Source of the DNA: Abscondita cerata
Taxonomy: Eukaryota; Arthropoda; Insecta; Coleoptera; Lampyridae
Direction: 5' to 3'
NCBI GenBank assembly: GCA_030710515.1
Contig: JALBCR010001089.1
Location: 186,001-250,000, forward strand
DNA length: 64,000 nt
A program made the position numbers and the translations under genes. The notes beneath the pieces are model-generated. The model did no database searches and was not told the DNA's origin. It saw only the letters and a list, made by a program, of their open reading frames with translations. This document shows, in pieces, positions 23,705-36,400 of the stretch. How positions within the stretch are numbered: position 1 is the first letter of the stretch; each line of letters opens with the position of its first letter.

Positions 23705-25145
23705 GTTTTAGTGATTACATGAGAAACACTGTAGGTTCCACGTATTTAAAGATCATTTTTTAGCGTTTGAAATATTACAGTCACCTTCAATAGAAGCCGC
23801 GCGTTCTTAGAACTACATACCTACGTCAAAGATGACGTTCTGCGCACAAACGAAAATTAGTTAAGGTAGAGCATGCATAAGCATGTAAAAATACGCAGGT
23901 TTTGTCCTATTGTGAAAAAAAGACAAATAGTTATAATTTTTTTGACGCTAAAACGCCCATAGTTCGAGTTTTAAGAATGCTAACGCCATCTAGTTTAAAC
24001 CAGATTACGGGTATTTCTAACTACTATAACTTGGCCTTTCCTAACTATTTTTATAAAAATGCATAGATTCGGCCCTATCTTCGAAAAACGCAAAAATGAC
24101 CATTTTCGCCATATTAAAATAGCCATATGTTGAGTTCTAAGAACACTAGCGCCATCTACTTTAAACCAGATGATAAGTGTTGATAAGCACTACAACTTTG
24201 CTCTGTTCACTATTTTCATAAAAATGCATGGATTTTGTTATATCTTCGAAAAACCAGAAAATGGCCATAAGTCGGCATAACAAACAGAAAAACACCAAAA
24301 ACTGCACCAAAAAACGGCATGTATCTGGTAGCTCAATTTGGACCATACCATCGTGTTTAGCGCACCCAAGTACTCCCTTATACGTTGAAAAGTGCATTGA
24401 AATTTTTTGGATATTTTTGCTGTAGAAAATTTCCCAGGACTTGACTATATGAAAAGGTGCAATGTATGTTCGCGCCTGACACTATTAATCTAAAATGCAT
24501 GACAACTATCATTGTCAACTTAAAATACATGACACATCCCACTTCCACTGACAAAAACTTCCTCTCGTCACGTGATATTTTAGTGTCGTTCTTCAATGCT
24601 TTCTTTCTATGTAGCATGCTAGCTTCATCTTTCGGTATAAAGCGAACATGGGGTTACTCGTCTAGTTACTTATATTTAGTATATACGGCCGCCTGGGCAG
24701 TCAACCTGAAATGATACGAATGCAGTAGTTGCACTTGAGAAAAAATTGTACTTAAGTTAATTTTCGCAAGTTACTGCGTATTTCTCAAATTGGATGCTCT
24801 ACCTTAACTAATTTTCGTTTGTGCGCAGAACGTCATCTTTGATCGCTTCTTGGCCTATGGCTAAGATCAAAGTGTAGTATCTGTTCTTATCAGCTTAATG
24901 GCACAATAAAGAGCAAGAATGTTTAATTGAACTTGACACTTCCACTCCTACAGAAGGCCCGTTAATTGAAAAGGGGATAATATATAAACTTAGAATATTA
25001 AGGAGTTTTGGACAAATGTCATCTTTGATGTAGGTATGTAGTTTTAAGAGCACGCGGCCTCTATTGAAGGTGACTGTAATATTTCAAACGCTAAAAAATG
25101 GTCTTTTGAATACTTGGAACCTACAGTGTTTCTCATGTAACCACT
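23705..25145. repeat. Inverted repeat, right arm split by a U2 retrocopy
   Basis: The left arm, 23705-23885, matches inverted sequence at 24795-24843 plus 25020-25145. Shared tracts include AACACTGTAGGTTCC, the ATTACAGTCACCTTCAATAG tract and AACGTCATCTTTGA. The right arm is interrupted by the 174-base insertion at 24844-25017, flanked by the arm's own duplicated sequence. The unit is probably a foldback or two opposed copies of one element. Confidence 0.75.
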
Positions 25146-25470
25146 AAAACATAAATTAGAATTAGAAAAAGTTATTTTTTGACGCTTAAACGGCCATATT
25201 TTGAGTGTCATGACCTCTAGCGCCATCTAGTTTGGACCAGATTACGGGTATTTCTGACTACTATAACTTTGCTTTCCTAACTATTTTTATAAAAATGCAT
25301 AGATTTTGGTATACCTTCGAAAAACCCGAAAATGGCCATAAATCAGCGATTTGCGGCATGTTCCGTATCCGGTAGCTCAAGCTGAACCATACCATCGTGT
25401 TTAGCGCACTAAAATACTTCCTTATACGTTGAAAAAGTCCATTGGAATTTTTTGGACCCAAATTTTTGAC
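23939..25470 (+). repeat. Three copies of a ~175-300 bp dispersed repeat
   Basis: Copies start near 23939, 24110 and 25170, all in the same direction. Shared landmarks are TAGCGCCATCTASTTT, CCAGATTACGGGTATTTCT, TTATAAAAATGCATAGATT and ATCTTCGAAAAA. Copies 2 and 3 also share a downstream extension with GGTAGCTCAA, ACCATACCATCGTGTTTAGC and TTATACGTTGAAAA. Open frames here are short and run through the repeats in both senses; I see no real gene. Confidence 0.75.
24842..25017 (+). pseudogene. Chimeric U2 snRNA retrocopy
   Basis: 24842-24899 is the first ~58 bases of U2 spliceosomal RNA: it begins ATCGCTTCTTGGCC, includes CTAAGATCAAAGTGTAGTAT (with the GUAGUA branch-site recognition element) and TGTTCTTATCAGCTTAA. 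From 24900 the sequence departs from U2: the stem IIa/IIb region, Sm site and 3' stem-loops are absent, and an unrelated 118-base tail follows. The insert is flanked by a 12-base direct repeat, GTCATCTTTGAT, at 24832-24843 and 25018-25029, the mark of LINE-mediated retrotransposition. A jump of the reverse transcriptase between two RNAs would explain the chimera. It is not a working U2 gene. Confidence 0.85.
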
Positions 25471-26398
25471 AGGATGACTGAACTAATATATGCTGAATTG
25501 AAGTAGTGTTTGTTAATTTTTCCATGTCACGTGACAACATGGGCATGGACCTCACTACCAAGTTTTAAATGACGCCGTTATTTTTTAAATTATTTCCCAA
25601 TTGGGTTTCTTAATTTATACTTGGCGTCAGGGGAAATTTTTGTAATGGACGTGGTGGAAGTCAACCTGTTAAATTTTGTTAAGGAATGTACACGTGTTGT
25701 TAGTTGCATACAAACTGTGAAGTTTATTAAACATGAAATCAAGTAATAGTTCAATAGGTGAACAAAAATTAATCTCACTTTAAAATTTTATTCATTTATA
25801 TTCAATAAGGATCAATTAATAAAATACGATATTCAAACGTAATAATCACAATTTAATAACAACATAATTAAATACAAAGCAATAACTACAAAATTTTATT
25901 AACTCGAATTGACTTTGTACTAGAAATGTATAAAAAAATTAAACATAAATGATTGTTTTGTAAAAGGTTCATTCAACAGTACTACCTCATATAAATTGTA
26001 TAAACGCCACGCATGATGATAAGACGATCTCGATATGTACAAACAAAGACGGTTAAAAAAAAATACAACCGTGCGTAATATTTAAAAAAATAATTTCTTT
26101 TAAGATTATCAGTCAATTGGTTTCCACTGACGAATGATGCATATAAATATTAGTAAAAAATGGTACGAGTATATAAACGTAAAAGCGGCAATTCTGTAAT
26201 ATAAATGCAGTCGGTAATACCTTTGAGCTAGCGTTCTAACAAATAAGTGTTTAAATTCTAATAATAGAGATCAAAATCTAAAAACTACGTAAATTGAAGC
26301 CTATTTTTTTTAAATGAAACATTGTTTAGATCTTAGGCCTAAAAAATGCAACTAATTTAATGTTTTGGGAAAAAGTTATTGGTACAAAAGGCATTGAG
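25471..26398. other. AT-rich spacer left of the Paf-AHalpha stop
   Basis: It must include the 3' untranslated region of the Paf-AHalpha-like gene, which is read leftwards. No other gene or transposon end recognised. Confidence 0.5.
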
Positions 26399-27259
26399 TT
26401 ATTCTGAGGGGGTTAAATCTTTTTCAGTCTCTCCCTCATTAAGTAACTGTACTAATAGTTCATGCACTGGCTCAAAAGCTTTTTTGCTGCCAGCATTTGT
26501 GAGCAATAAATAATCATACATGTCATGATGGCTTATAGTACCATCGACATGTACAAAACCTTTATCTATTTCGACAACTTCAACTTTATGTAAAGTGGCT
26601 ACTTTGGTTTTTAAAATATCATTCACCTGTGATATCCGATCCCGCAAGGGGTTTGGAGCATGACCTCTTGGAAGAAGTGTCTAGAAATTTAGTATAAATT
26701 TATTTTATTACATTAATAACAATGTACTCACCGGTACAACTATATAAACATCCGCATGCTTATCTCGAATTGTATTAATAATTTCTACAATACCTTCAAT
26801 AATTTGTTCAGGAGTATTTAAATAGTTGTTAGTTCCGACATGTAAAACTATAACCTTAAAAAAGGAGCATAAACTACAAGTAAATAGAGTTGATCTCTTA
26901 CTTTTGGTTGTACATTATCCAATTCTCCATTCTCTATTCTCCATAAAACGTTTTGAATTTGATCCCAATGTATTCCAAAATTTAAACAATGCAGTGGAGC
27001 AAAAAGTTCATTCCAATAATCTGTATGTTGTAAGGCTTGAAGTATCGAATCACCAATAAATATTACGTCAGGATCTTTTTCTCTGGTTTCAGATAGAAAT
27101 CGATGATGCTAAAATAAAAATTAGAAGTCGGTATGTTTATGCTTCAGTAAACAAATTGCTCAAAGCTATGCAAATTTTTACTAAATTAATTACAATACTC
27201 ATCCAACGTTGATCTCCATCTCGATCTTCGGCAGGCACAGGTACAGTACAAGGATTCAT
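26399..27259 (-). CDS. Paf-AHalpha: Platelet-activating factor acetylhydrolase IB alpha-type subunit, catalytically degenerate
   Basis: Exons (minus strand): 27194-27259, 26902-27108, 26732-26854 and 26399-26680, with GT..AG introns of 51-85 bases. The product is 225 residues, the usual length. The SGNH fold is plain: block I VIFIGDS (Ser 43), NFGIHWDQIQNVLWR, block III HVGTNN (Asn 100) and block V HHDMYDYLLLT. Active mammalian subunits use Ser47, Asp192 and His195 with Gly74 and Asn104 in the oxyanion hole. At the same spacing this protein has Ser43, Asp188, Leu191, Trp70 and Asn100. The histidine and the glycine are lost, so acetylhydrolase activity is unlikely. The Drosophila homologue is also described as lacking active-site residues. 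The open, conserved frame argues for a kept, non-enzymatic role. Confidence 0.93.
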
Positions 27260-28489
27260 CTTAACATTAAACTTTAAAAAAACTCAAATTTTAATGCAAA
27301 AACCGCCAATTTAATTAATTTTGTAAATTTCGTGTAAATGTCATTGCTGTCGCGGATTGTAATGAAACGGTGGCTATTATTCCGTACTGCGTGACTTAAT
27401 TGGATCCCGTTTTAGGTTTGCTTAACAGAATTTATGCACTGTTGCCGATTCTTTGTTTTTAAAAAAATCGATAAAATTTAAGCTACGTTCTTTTATAGAC
27501 GAATCTCAGATTGTTTTAATTCACTTCAGGTTGACTCAGTGATTGATACGTTCTTTTTAAAAACTCTTTTATAAAAAAAGAACTGATATCTTTGAATTCT
27601 CTTTTTCCCGATTTAAGTCGACGCCAAGTCTACACTCAGGGTCAACCATTGCAGTTGCGCTTTTTTTGCAAAACGGCTGATGATTCTGTGGCAGGATTTT
27701 CTAGGGTTGCAAAAGGCAAGAAAACTTGCGTTTAAAAATGCCAAACCTCTTACCGACGCAGTTATTGCAACGAAGATTTATTGAGCGATTCCGAATTTGT
27801 TTTTCAAATTCGAAACAGTACCAGTGTTGTACCAGTGCTCTGGTATGTCTGGGCTGGGTTATGTTTGGAACCTTTTGCTTCCGGTTGCTTCACAAATACT
27901 TTGTGATTTTTTTTAAATTTTAAGCTTTATTTTTTATTTTAAATTTATCAAATAATTTTCTTAATAAATAATTACACACTTAATTTTTTGTATCCCCAAA
28001 ATCCAGTACATACAGAGATCATCACAGAGTGTGTGTGCTTGACTTCCAACCGAAGCCAATCACAAACTATATGGTGAACGAACCTAGTTTTCGCCACCTT
28101 ATTAGCTACTCGGTGTCTCTTATTGTGACTAAAAATATGTTTTGCTTTACTTTTTTTAATCTTTTCATACTTTTTATCTCCGTCTAAAGTTTAATATTTT
28201 AATCAGTTTATTAAAAGAGACAAAACGTTAAAAGCCGTATAAAATCAAAAGAATGAGCTCAACTTCTGTTTCTACGAGTTCTCGGTACCCATTTACCATT
28301 TTCTGTACATTGAATGTCTCCGGTTGTGGTTACCATGACTTACACTTTTTTAATAAAATAAACTTCAACAAAATAATTTTTTTATATCTGAAGAAATAGG
28401 TAGGTACAAATTAAAAATAATAAAAAAAAACACTTTATTCGCAAAAAAAAGTTATACAAATCTAAAACAGCTGATAATCTTCTAATTTA
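27260..28489. other. Paf-AHalpha upstream region and spacer
   Basis: The first 200 bases should hold the Paf-AHalpha promoter. A 65-codon frame at 27726-27923 has no recognisable motif. The rest is AT-rich and non-coding. The right end may contain the unrecognised terminus of the Tigger-type element that follows. Confidence 0.45.
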
Positions 28490-30864
28490 ATCCATTTCTG
28501 GAAGTGTACCTATATATACCTCGTTGGGTTTTTTCAAGGTTCTTGAATCGGACAAATTGTGATTTCTTCCTTGTAGGTGATTTGGTCTTTTTTGTCTGGC
28601 TATTTCCAATATTTAAAACCGCTTTTTTCCATATTTGAAACGACAAATTCGTTATACAGCTGGATTGTTTACACTGCTTTTCCAGTGTAAAATTTGTTGT
28701 AATATTTTACTATCACATAAGATCCTGGTTTGATTTCAACCTTTCATTTTCAGTTTTTTGAAGATCAGTCAGTTCAGCCTTTTTGATTTTGGCCTTTTCT
28801 TTATGCATTCTTGATCTCCTTGATGGACGCTTCTTGCTATGTTCAAGTTTTCTCTTCTTTTTTGGCTCTCTTTATCTTAATTGTATCAGATTTTCTAATT
28901 CCTCTTCTTTTTGTTCTTTCTTTTCTTCAATTTCTAGTCATTATCAGAAGTTAATACGCTAGGGCTATTTATTCTCTTGTTTTCAACTTTTTTTGCTGCT
29001 TTATTTTTTTTAAATTCTTTAAGAATTAGCTTCATAGATTTGGTTGGTTCTATATCAAGCTTAATATCTATATGTTCTCTAATCTATTATCACAAGACGT
29101 TTCAGAGTAGATTACAGTTGATTTGGTAATATCTTTGTTATGTATTACACTTTTATCAGTAGAAATATCTTCTTCCATCGTGAGTAAATAAAAATTTTCT
29201 TAGGCGTTTCTGAATTAGATGTTTGACTTTTCTCTTCGTTTCCGACGGCGTCATTTCGATTTTGGAAATTATTTAGCTTCGTTTTGTTTCGGGGAAGTAC
29301 AATCATTTTTTCACATTATCTGAGAATATTCATCAGGGGCTTTCAGTATTATGCAACTAATAATATTTATCTTTTTGGTGGTCTTCTCAGTATTTCCTCT
29401 GCCACATATTTAAGTTATTCTTCCTCAAAGCGTAGTTCATTATACTTATTCAGAATCTAAAAATTATGGAAAACAAATTCCATTATATTACTTTCATTAG
29501 GTCTCTGATCATTTTTGTCTAGAGGTGTCAAATCATCTTGAAACTTGAACCAAATCTGAAAAAGACATAGGGTCTTAATATAATTAAATAATAATATAAT
29601 TAATATATACTGTGGAAATGTCAGTGGTTTTTTAATTTTACTTTCTAAATAAATTAAATGATCCAAATTTTGACTCTTCGGCTTTTTGGAAATATTTTTT
29701 ACGACCTCTACATTGTTCGGTTTTATATCTTGAACACATTTTGTGTAATCCACTGAAAGAGAATTAAACGGAGAGAAAAGCCGCATTTTCGAAAGCCGTT
29801 TATTTTAATTTGACGCAGTTGATACATCATTTAAAATTGCATTTAAAACATTTGGAAGGTTGCGTTTTTTTATTTCTTTTCTATTTTCGTAACAATATTT
29901 CTTCAGGGACTTTCGCAATTTTTTCTTTAATGAATCAAAGTCTTCCACATCTAACGGTTGCATCATTATGCGTTGTACTTAGTGGTATTATAATTTGCTT
30001 TGTTCGACAAAATCTGCTTAGTTTTAAACTAAAATATGAAGAATGAAGAATATCCGTCTAAGAAGACAATAATAGAAAATACGAAAGACTGTTCTATTAA
30101 AAACGGATCAAACACGTTTACAAAATATTCAAAAAAATTGTAGCCGTCATTCATCCTGACTAGAACTGCCAAAGCTCCAGCCCTTTAGAGCGTTTCCAAT
30201 ATTATAGACGTTTGCAAGACGTTGAAATTTATAAAAAGTGAGTGTTGAAGCTATCACACCTTCTGTGTTCACCGTTACGAAATTTGTTATATTTTCTTTA
30301 TCGGAATTTACAAATGTATAGCGTAAACATTTTTACCTTTTTCTGCAATCACAAGTGAGCCTTTTGTATTGAGAATAAAAGAGCTTCCGTCCTTGTTAAA
30401 TACTCTGTGTCTATATTTTAAATTCCTATATTCTCTCCTAGCAAACCTTCTGTTTCAGTGAACCACATTAAATTTTTTTCGCGTATCACACTTGCAAGTG
30501 CTTTATTGATATACTCAGTTTTTTTTTGTTTTGTACCATTTGGTACCTGAAATATTCTCCCTAAATGGTGTTTTCATTTTCGATTTACTAACGAATTGTT
30601 TAACAGAGTAAATTAACTAAACCATCTTTGTCAACTGGAAATCCTGCCTTTGTGCAGTGATTCATCCACTCCACTAGAGTATCTTTAACTTCGGTGCCCA
30701 AAACACATTCTAGTTCAACTTTGCCAAAAGATTTTGAAGATTGATAGACCGTGGAACTTGAAACCGATTTGTCGGTGTCTTTACCTTCATGCCAAAGCGG
30801 TTTCTACAGCAAGAATGGTGTTTTTTAAATCTATTTCTCTATATTCAAATAACACCTTTGCCAT
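28490..30864 (-). pseudogene. Tigger/Jerky-type (pogo superfamily) transposase, heavily decayed
   Basis: Read leftwards from an ATG at 30864: a helix-turn-helix start; the CENP-B-like domain with GTEVKDTLVEWMNHC and AGFPVDKDGL (about 30640-30730); a block ending in FNKDGSSF at the first catalytic position, here D.x.S instead of D-E; VFLDGYSS for the second (about 30050); NGFRKCGFSPFNSLSVDYTKC near 29740-29800; a lysine-rich linker (28750-29300); and a C-terminal GSYVIVKYYNKFYTGKAV and SGFKYWK region (28560-28730). Stops and frameshifts occur throughout. It belongs to a different family from the pogo element at 8-10 kb, though both have a similar C-terminal fold. Terminal repeats were not found. 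Confidence 0.82.
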
Positions 30865-30876
30865 CTAAAATCAGGA

Positions 30877-31384
30877 ATAGGTACGACTAGAAGTACATCA
30901 TTTTCCCCGGAATGTAGAACGTCCCATAGATGCAAACAGTAGATTCTCTATAAGTGTTAGTGTTTCCTTCAGTTATCGATAGATGGCTTTCCGGTTTCGT
31001 CATTGATTGAATATCGCGATTATAGTGTCGTGATGAATATCGATTCAGAATCGATTATAATTCATCAAAGATCGCTGCGCGCTAATACCGGAAATAATGT
31101 TAACACACGACGGAACAACGCAATAATTTAAAAATAGATAAAAATTAGTTTTTAATATTTCATTTGTATAAATATTACTAGGATATGCTATTCATTTTGT
31201 TTGAATTAATCTTTAATTTTAAATTGAGTGTTAGGTGTAAAAATAACAGAAATATAAAATATTATAATAATGTAACACGTATCGCCACCTATCGTCAACT
31301 TCGGGAAGTTTATATGCAAATATGGAATCATCTGGGCCATATACATTTCGGGGGAAATGATGTTTTTCTGGTACGACCTAATAG
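30877..31384. mobile_element. MITE, copy 1 of a ~480-500 bp family
   Basis: The ends are imperfect inverted repeats: ACATCATTTTCCCC at 30895-30908 against GGGGAAATGATGT (31351-31363), with a further ~15 bases of match outward. The body aligns at about 90 percent with 31930-32395 in the same direction (CGGAATGTAGAACGTCC, TTGATTGAATATCGCGATTATAG, ACGACGGAACAACGCAATAAT and others). Its left end lies only 12 bases upstream of the start of the Tigger-type pseudogene. Confidence 0.78.
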
Positions 31385-31439
31385 TTGTTTGGTGAAAATA
31401 TTTAAAATTGACAAGGTGGCGACAAATGGATTTGAATAG

Positions 31440-31929
31440 AAATCAATTTTGGCCACGAAAGTGGCCAAAACTAGTTTTTTGAAAGTTTTAACATCCATAA
31501 GTTATCGACACCCGTATATTAACAAAAGTTAGGGATAAAAATAGTAAACAGAGAATAATAAAATGTGGTCGCACATTTACCTCACCTTCCTTAGCAATTT
31601 CTTACGCTGTTGGTACAAATTGTTCAGGTAAGGAACGTATTATATGTGATTTCACATTGCCACTAAACATTTGACGGCAATTTTCCTTAATAATGGAGGT
31701 ATGTTGAAGGTCAATTTAGATCTCCTTCCCTCTCAGAAACAATTTTCGTTTTTCTTAATAGGATAGTTTTAATTTCAAAGTGCCCAGAGATGGTGTACTC
31801 TAAGTGTAACCGCCTTTTAAGAAGTTATTGTACTAGAATTACGTCAAAAGTAGTTTCTTGATTATATTGTGCAATAATAAACTTATTTCTATATATATAT
31901 ATAAAGTTGATCGGGCAATGAATATAACC
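31440..31929. other. Spacer between the two MITE copies, with a perfect small hairpin
   Basis: 31447-31470 is a perfect 10 bp inverted repeat around a GAAA tetraloop (TTTTGGCCAC / GTGGCCAAAA). Nothing else recognised. Confidence 0.5.
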
Positions 31930-32395
31930 AGTAATACATAACTTCTCCCGGAATGTAGAACGTCCTATAGATACAAGCAGTAGATTCTCTATACGTGTTA
32001 GTCACCGATAGATGGCGTTATGCTTGTCTTTCCGGTTTCGTCTTTGATTGAATATCGCGATTATAGTATCGTGATGAATATCAATTCAGAATCGATTATA
32101 TTTTATCAAAAATGGCTGCGCGCTGTAATACCGGAAATAATGTTACCACACGACGGAACAACGCAATAATTTAATAATATTTTTTAAGTTTTTAATATTT
32201 CATTTGTATAAATATTACTAGGATATACTATTCAGTTTGTTTGAATTAATTTTAATTTTAAATTAAGTGTTAGGTGTGAAAATAACAGGAAACTAGAATA
32301 TTATACTAATGTAACACGTATTTCCACCTATAGGCAACTTCGGGAAGTTTATATGCAATTATAGAATCATCTTCCGGGGAGAAGTATTTCTGATA
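31930..32395. mobile_element. MITE, copy 2 of the same family
   Basis: Direct repeat of 30895-31375, about 90 percent identical. Its own ends are ACTTCTCCCGGAA at about 31939 and an inverted TTCCGGGGAGAAGT near 32371-32384. Short indels distinguish the copies, for example an extra CACCGATAGATGGCGTTATG-like segment here. Confidence 0.78.
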
Positions 32396-33420
32396 CAACT
32401 TACAAAAAACGGCATTGAAAGTAGATTTGTTAAGGATTTTCCTATGCTAGCTGTAAAGTAAAAGTGTCGCTGCTTATAGACGTTTTACTTACGTTGGTCC
32501 TTGTCACTTCATGTGACGTCATCAAATAGAGAAGTGGTGTTATGGTTTTAGTAATAAGAAGTCTTATAGTCAAGCAGATATATAATTCTAAAAACAACTT
32601 TCTAAGTGCTTGGGTAAAATTTTGTACAAAAAACTACTTTTAATAGATGTATTTATATTTGAATATATCTGTAGAGGCTTAACGCAGCTCCATGGGCCAT
32701 TGGACCCCTCAATTGACACGCCACTGACGGGAAGATAAGATTCAGTAATGGCGGGAACGCAGATTATTTGTTATTCTTTCAGAATCATTTTACCGCTAGA
32801 AATTAAATTGCAATTCTTCAGTTATTGTCTGCTTTACTGTGTAGAGAACTACTGAAAGTATAATAAAAATATTATGTTTTTCACGATATGTAATTTAATG
32901 TTGTCTTTTCTCATTTGCCGCCATCTGTCCACATATTTAGAAACTATTAACAAAAATATTTAAAAAATGTTTATAAAATATTTTTTTTATTCATATTCAT
33001 TTTTACTTATATCAAACGTATTATTTCAATTAGATATTTATTAAATAAAAACCCTAATTTTGTCAGATACATATAAAAAATGTCAAATCGATTCTTCAAT
33101 AACGAAATGACAACATGGCACACAGCTTCTGCCATTTTGAATTCGTTTTGAGTTACCGACACTGAATTGTATAACGTTGTTGTGATAAATTAAGTCAAAC
33201 ATTTATTTACTAACTTAATCTGGAGCATTTTAATAACTACAGTTTTATTATTTATGTTTTAAAGTTGCCGCTAAAAAAATTTATATAAATAAGTTCAGTT
33301 AATCCATAAATGATGGCCTGCACCCCACTTTTGTTAACTTAATTGCATTCTGCAACTTGCAGTTAAAAGTATGTGTTATTTATTTCAAATTTGCGACAAA
33401 GTATCGTAATTAATTCAACT
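32396..33420. other. Upstream region of the Ulp1-like gene
   Basis: No transposon or gene recognised. The last few hundred bases should hold the promoter and 5' untranslated region of the protease gene that starts at 33421. Confidence 0.45.
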
Positions 33421-36400
33421 ATGGTCGACATAATTGGTTACATTAAAAATTTCTTCTCTTCTGTCGATAATCGAAAACGAAAGTGAGCGAGCTAAGCCAA
33501 CAACGAACATGGGTTACCTAATTAAATCTTGCTTTTTCAGATTGTCCCCAGACTTATTCTACAGCCCCGTTAATGCTAAGATGCGAAAAATTCAAACGCC
33601 ATCTACACAAGGCTCATCTCAAGGTTAGTTTCGCATTTAAATTATAAAATCAGAAAGTTTAGATGCTTAAAGTTCAGGCAAAAACAGACCATTGTCATGT
33701 GTTATTATGCTAGGAGACATAGTGTCACAAGGCAGATATCATTGCAGTTCATGTCTTGCATTTAGTAAATAGTAATGATGGAGCGGAATAGACTCGGAAG
33801 AAGATATAGATAACGTAACTGCTTTAACAGTAGTGAAGTAATTAGATTCATGAAATTTACGTGTTATTTTTAAAAGTCTCCTTCCCAGGCTTCTTGTTCT
33901 GATCTTTATATTTGGTTATTGAGTGATGGTATAGCCGATCATGCTGACTTACAAGTTCAATTACATTTTTCTATACAAAACAATGTAAACATGATGTCAC
34001 ATTTGACTAGAATAGTATGATTTTAAACACATATAATACTATGTGAAGTTAAGTTGCACATATATTAATCGTGCCGTGAGTTCCGTGAATTCACGTGACA
34101 TGACAATAGTCAGTTTCCACCTTATCATCCTTATGCAAATTATACTTATGCATGTTATAGGTGAGGAATGGTATTCTCCAAACACAATAAGAAGACGTAG
34201 CGCTTTACATACCTCCTTTAATCGAAATAAGCCAAATAGTTCTAAGGAAAATGTTACTTTAGTAATAGATGACGATGATGATGACGATATTCTGGAAATC
34301 TCTAAACTAAAACATGGCAGTAAGTTCAGTTCCACCCCAAACGGCACACTGTCTAGAAGTACTAACGTACAACAAAATGGAGATGATGATGTTGTATTTC
34401 TAAAGAGCACGAAGAGTATAGAAGAGAAGAAATTGAGAGCTAAAAAGCTTGGTTTTGAATATATAAAGCCATACAGTAACTTAAGCGATAATCAGAATAA
34501 AAATAGAAATACTAAACATGAAATCAATTCTCCAATTTTGAGTAGCATGATTGATATCAAAAACAAACTTAAAACGAATAGGCGCCCAATTGCCAGTAGT
34601 GTGTTAGATCAATCTTTTCGTTTAGATGAAAAAATGAAATACAAGCAATTACTGTCTCAGGCTGCAGCTCACAATTACTCATTTAACAATTCTTTCTCTA
34701 AGTATAGCACTCCAGTGGGTAAAATATTTATCGACGATTCTAGAAAAAGAGGTTCTAAACTAGTTAATATGGCTTTGAATAAAGATACCAAAGTGACTAC
34801 TTTCGTTGATTTAACTACAAATGGTATTGCTGATGTTCCAAGAAAACACATGAGTACAGTAGATACCATCAGAAAAGTTTTGGGCGAGTCTCCGCCGGAG
34901 TTAATAGCAATTAAAGACACTGATTCCGATATTGAAATTTTGCCAAATCCACCATCTCCTAAACCTGATATTAAGGTTGCTAGAGTTAACAGTCTCAAGA
35001 AAATAGTTGATGCATCAGAAGAAACTCACACGGATTGGCTTGAACGCATGTAAGTATAGTATATTAGAAAAGATTGTTTCATTCGCCTTCGAAATTATTT
35101 TTGTCTAAATCTTATGATTTATGTAAATTCACATTTTTTTTGTTATCTTGGCTGCTTATGTTTTTGCATCTTTCGTGTCCATGCATATTCTTTATCTTCA
35201 ATGCAAACAATTGGTTTTCAAGCATAAAAATTGATTCACTATTGTCTGGAAGAGAGTAGACCTTCTTGACTTATTGTTACTACCACAAACTAGTTTAAAA
35301 AATAAAAGATTCGCATTTTAAAATTAGACTAGACAAAGCCAGCATGCTACGCATGCGTTAAGTCATAAAAATTAATTAGCTCCTAAAGAGCAGACAATCA
35401 TGAACAATAATTGGCCTCAGTACTTACATTAACATTCGTCAGTTCACTAATCAATACGAATGCAGAGTACATGGAATTCGTAAAATGAATCAAGAGTAGG
35501 TGTGCGCACGCACAAGTCATAACATTTAATTAATAAATGACCCGTCCACATACACTGTAATCCATGGTGTTCCATCAGGACATATTTACCCTTTAGTTAT
35601 AGCATTTTTTCTTTCTTGAAGCCCAGCATTTTCCATGGATTTCCATACAGATGTCCTCCATTCCTACATAAATAAAACAAACTTCGTAATAAAAAGTTAT
35701 AATTGAGATTTGAGGACACTAGGTAAAAATTAACACAACTTACTTTGCCCAAGCGGTTTACTATATCATAAAACATTTTGTCAGCCATTGACGGAATATT
35801 CATGCAACTGACGATCTCCTCGAAATGGCTAAAGGTATTCTCACTTGCTAGACTTCCCCACACAGCACCATAATTGATATCTGAAGTAGCTTTTTTCCGT
35901 ATAGTGTTGTATAATTTTTTCACACATAGTGCACTTGAATACTATGCAGCTCACCAAACCCATATTCTTGCGTTTCTCTTCAGCAATATATAATTGACCT
36001 AATGTAGAAATTTTTGAGTGTTGGTATTGCAATGTGATTGCCCAATTCAACACATAGCCTAATTATACAATTCGGTGGCCTTGTATCGGTGATTCATTAC
36101 ATATGTAGAAGTTTTTTCCGTACAATATCCGTGCAACATAATGCTGCAGAATAATTAAATTTTTACTAATATTGCTTGTATACAGGGTCATTGATAGCCG
36201 ATGGTAGGTTAGACGTTTATGAAAAACGGGGCATAGGAGTAATCTGAAAATTTGGCTACTGCCATAAATAGACAAGATCTATCTTTCTAAAATATTTTCT
36301 TTTTGGCGGTGTTGCCTCTTCTACTCAAAAGTAGTAACAACTTGTTAATTTTAAATGAAACATCTTGCATATTATTCAATTTTTAGAATCACAATTTCTT

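Noticed and set aside
34039..34410. Minus-strand frame rich in Ser
   Set aside because: It is the complement of the acidic region in Ulp1 exon 3.
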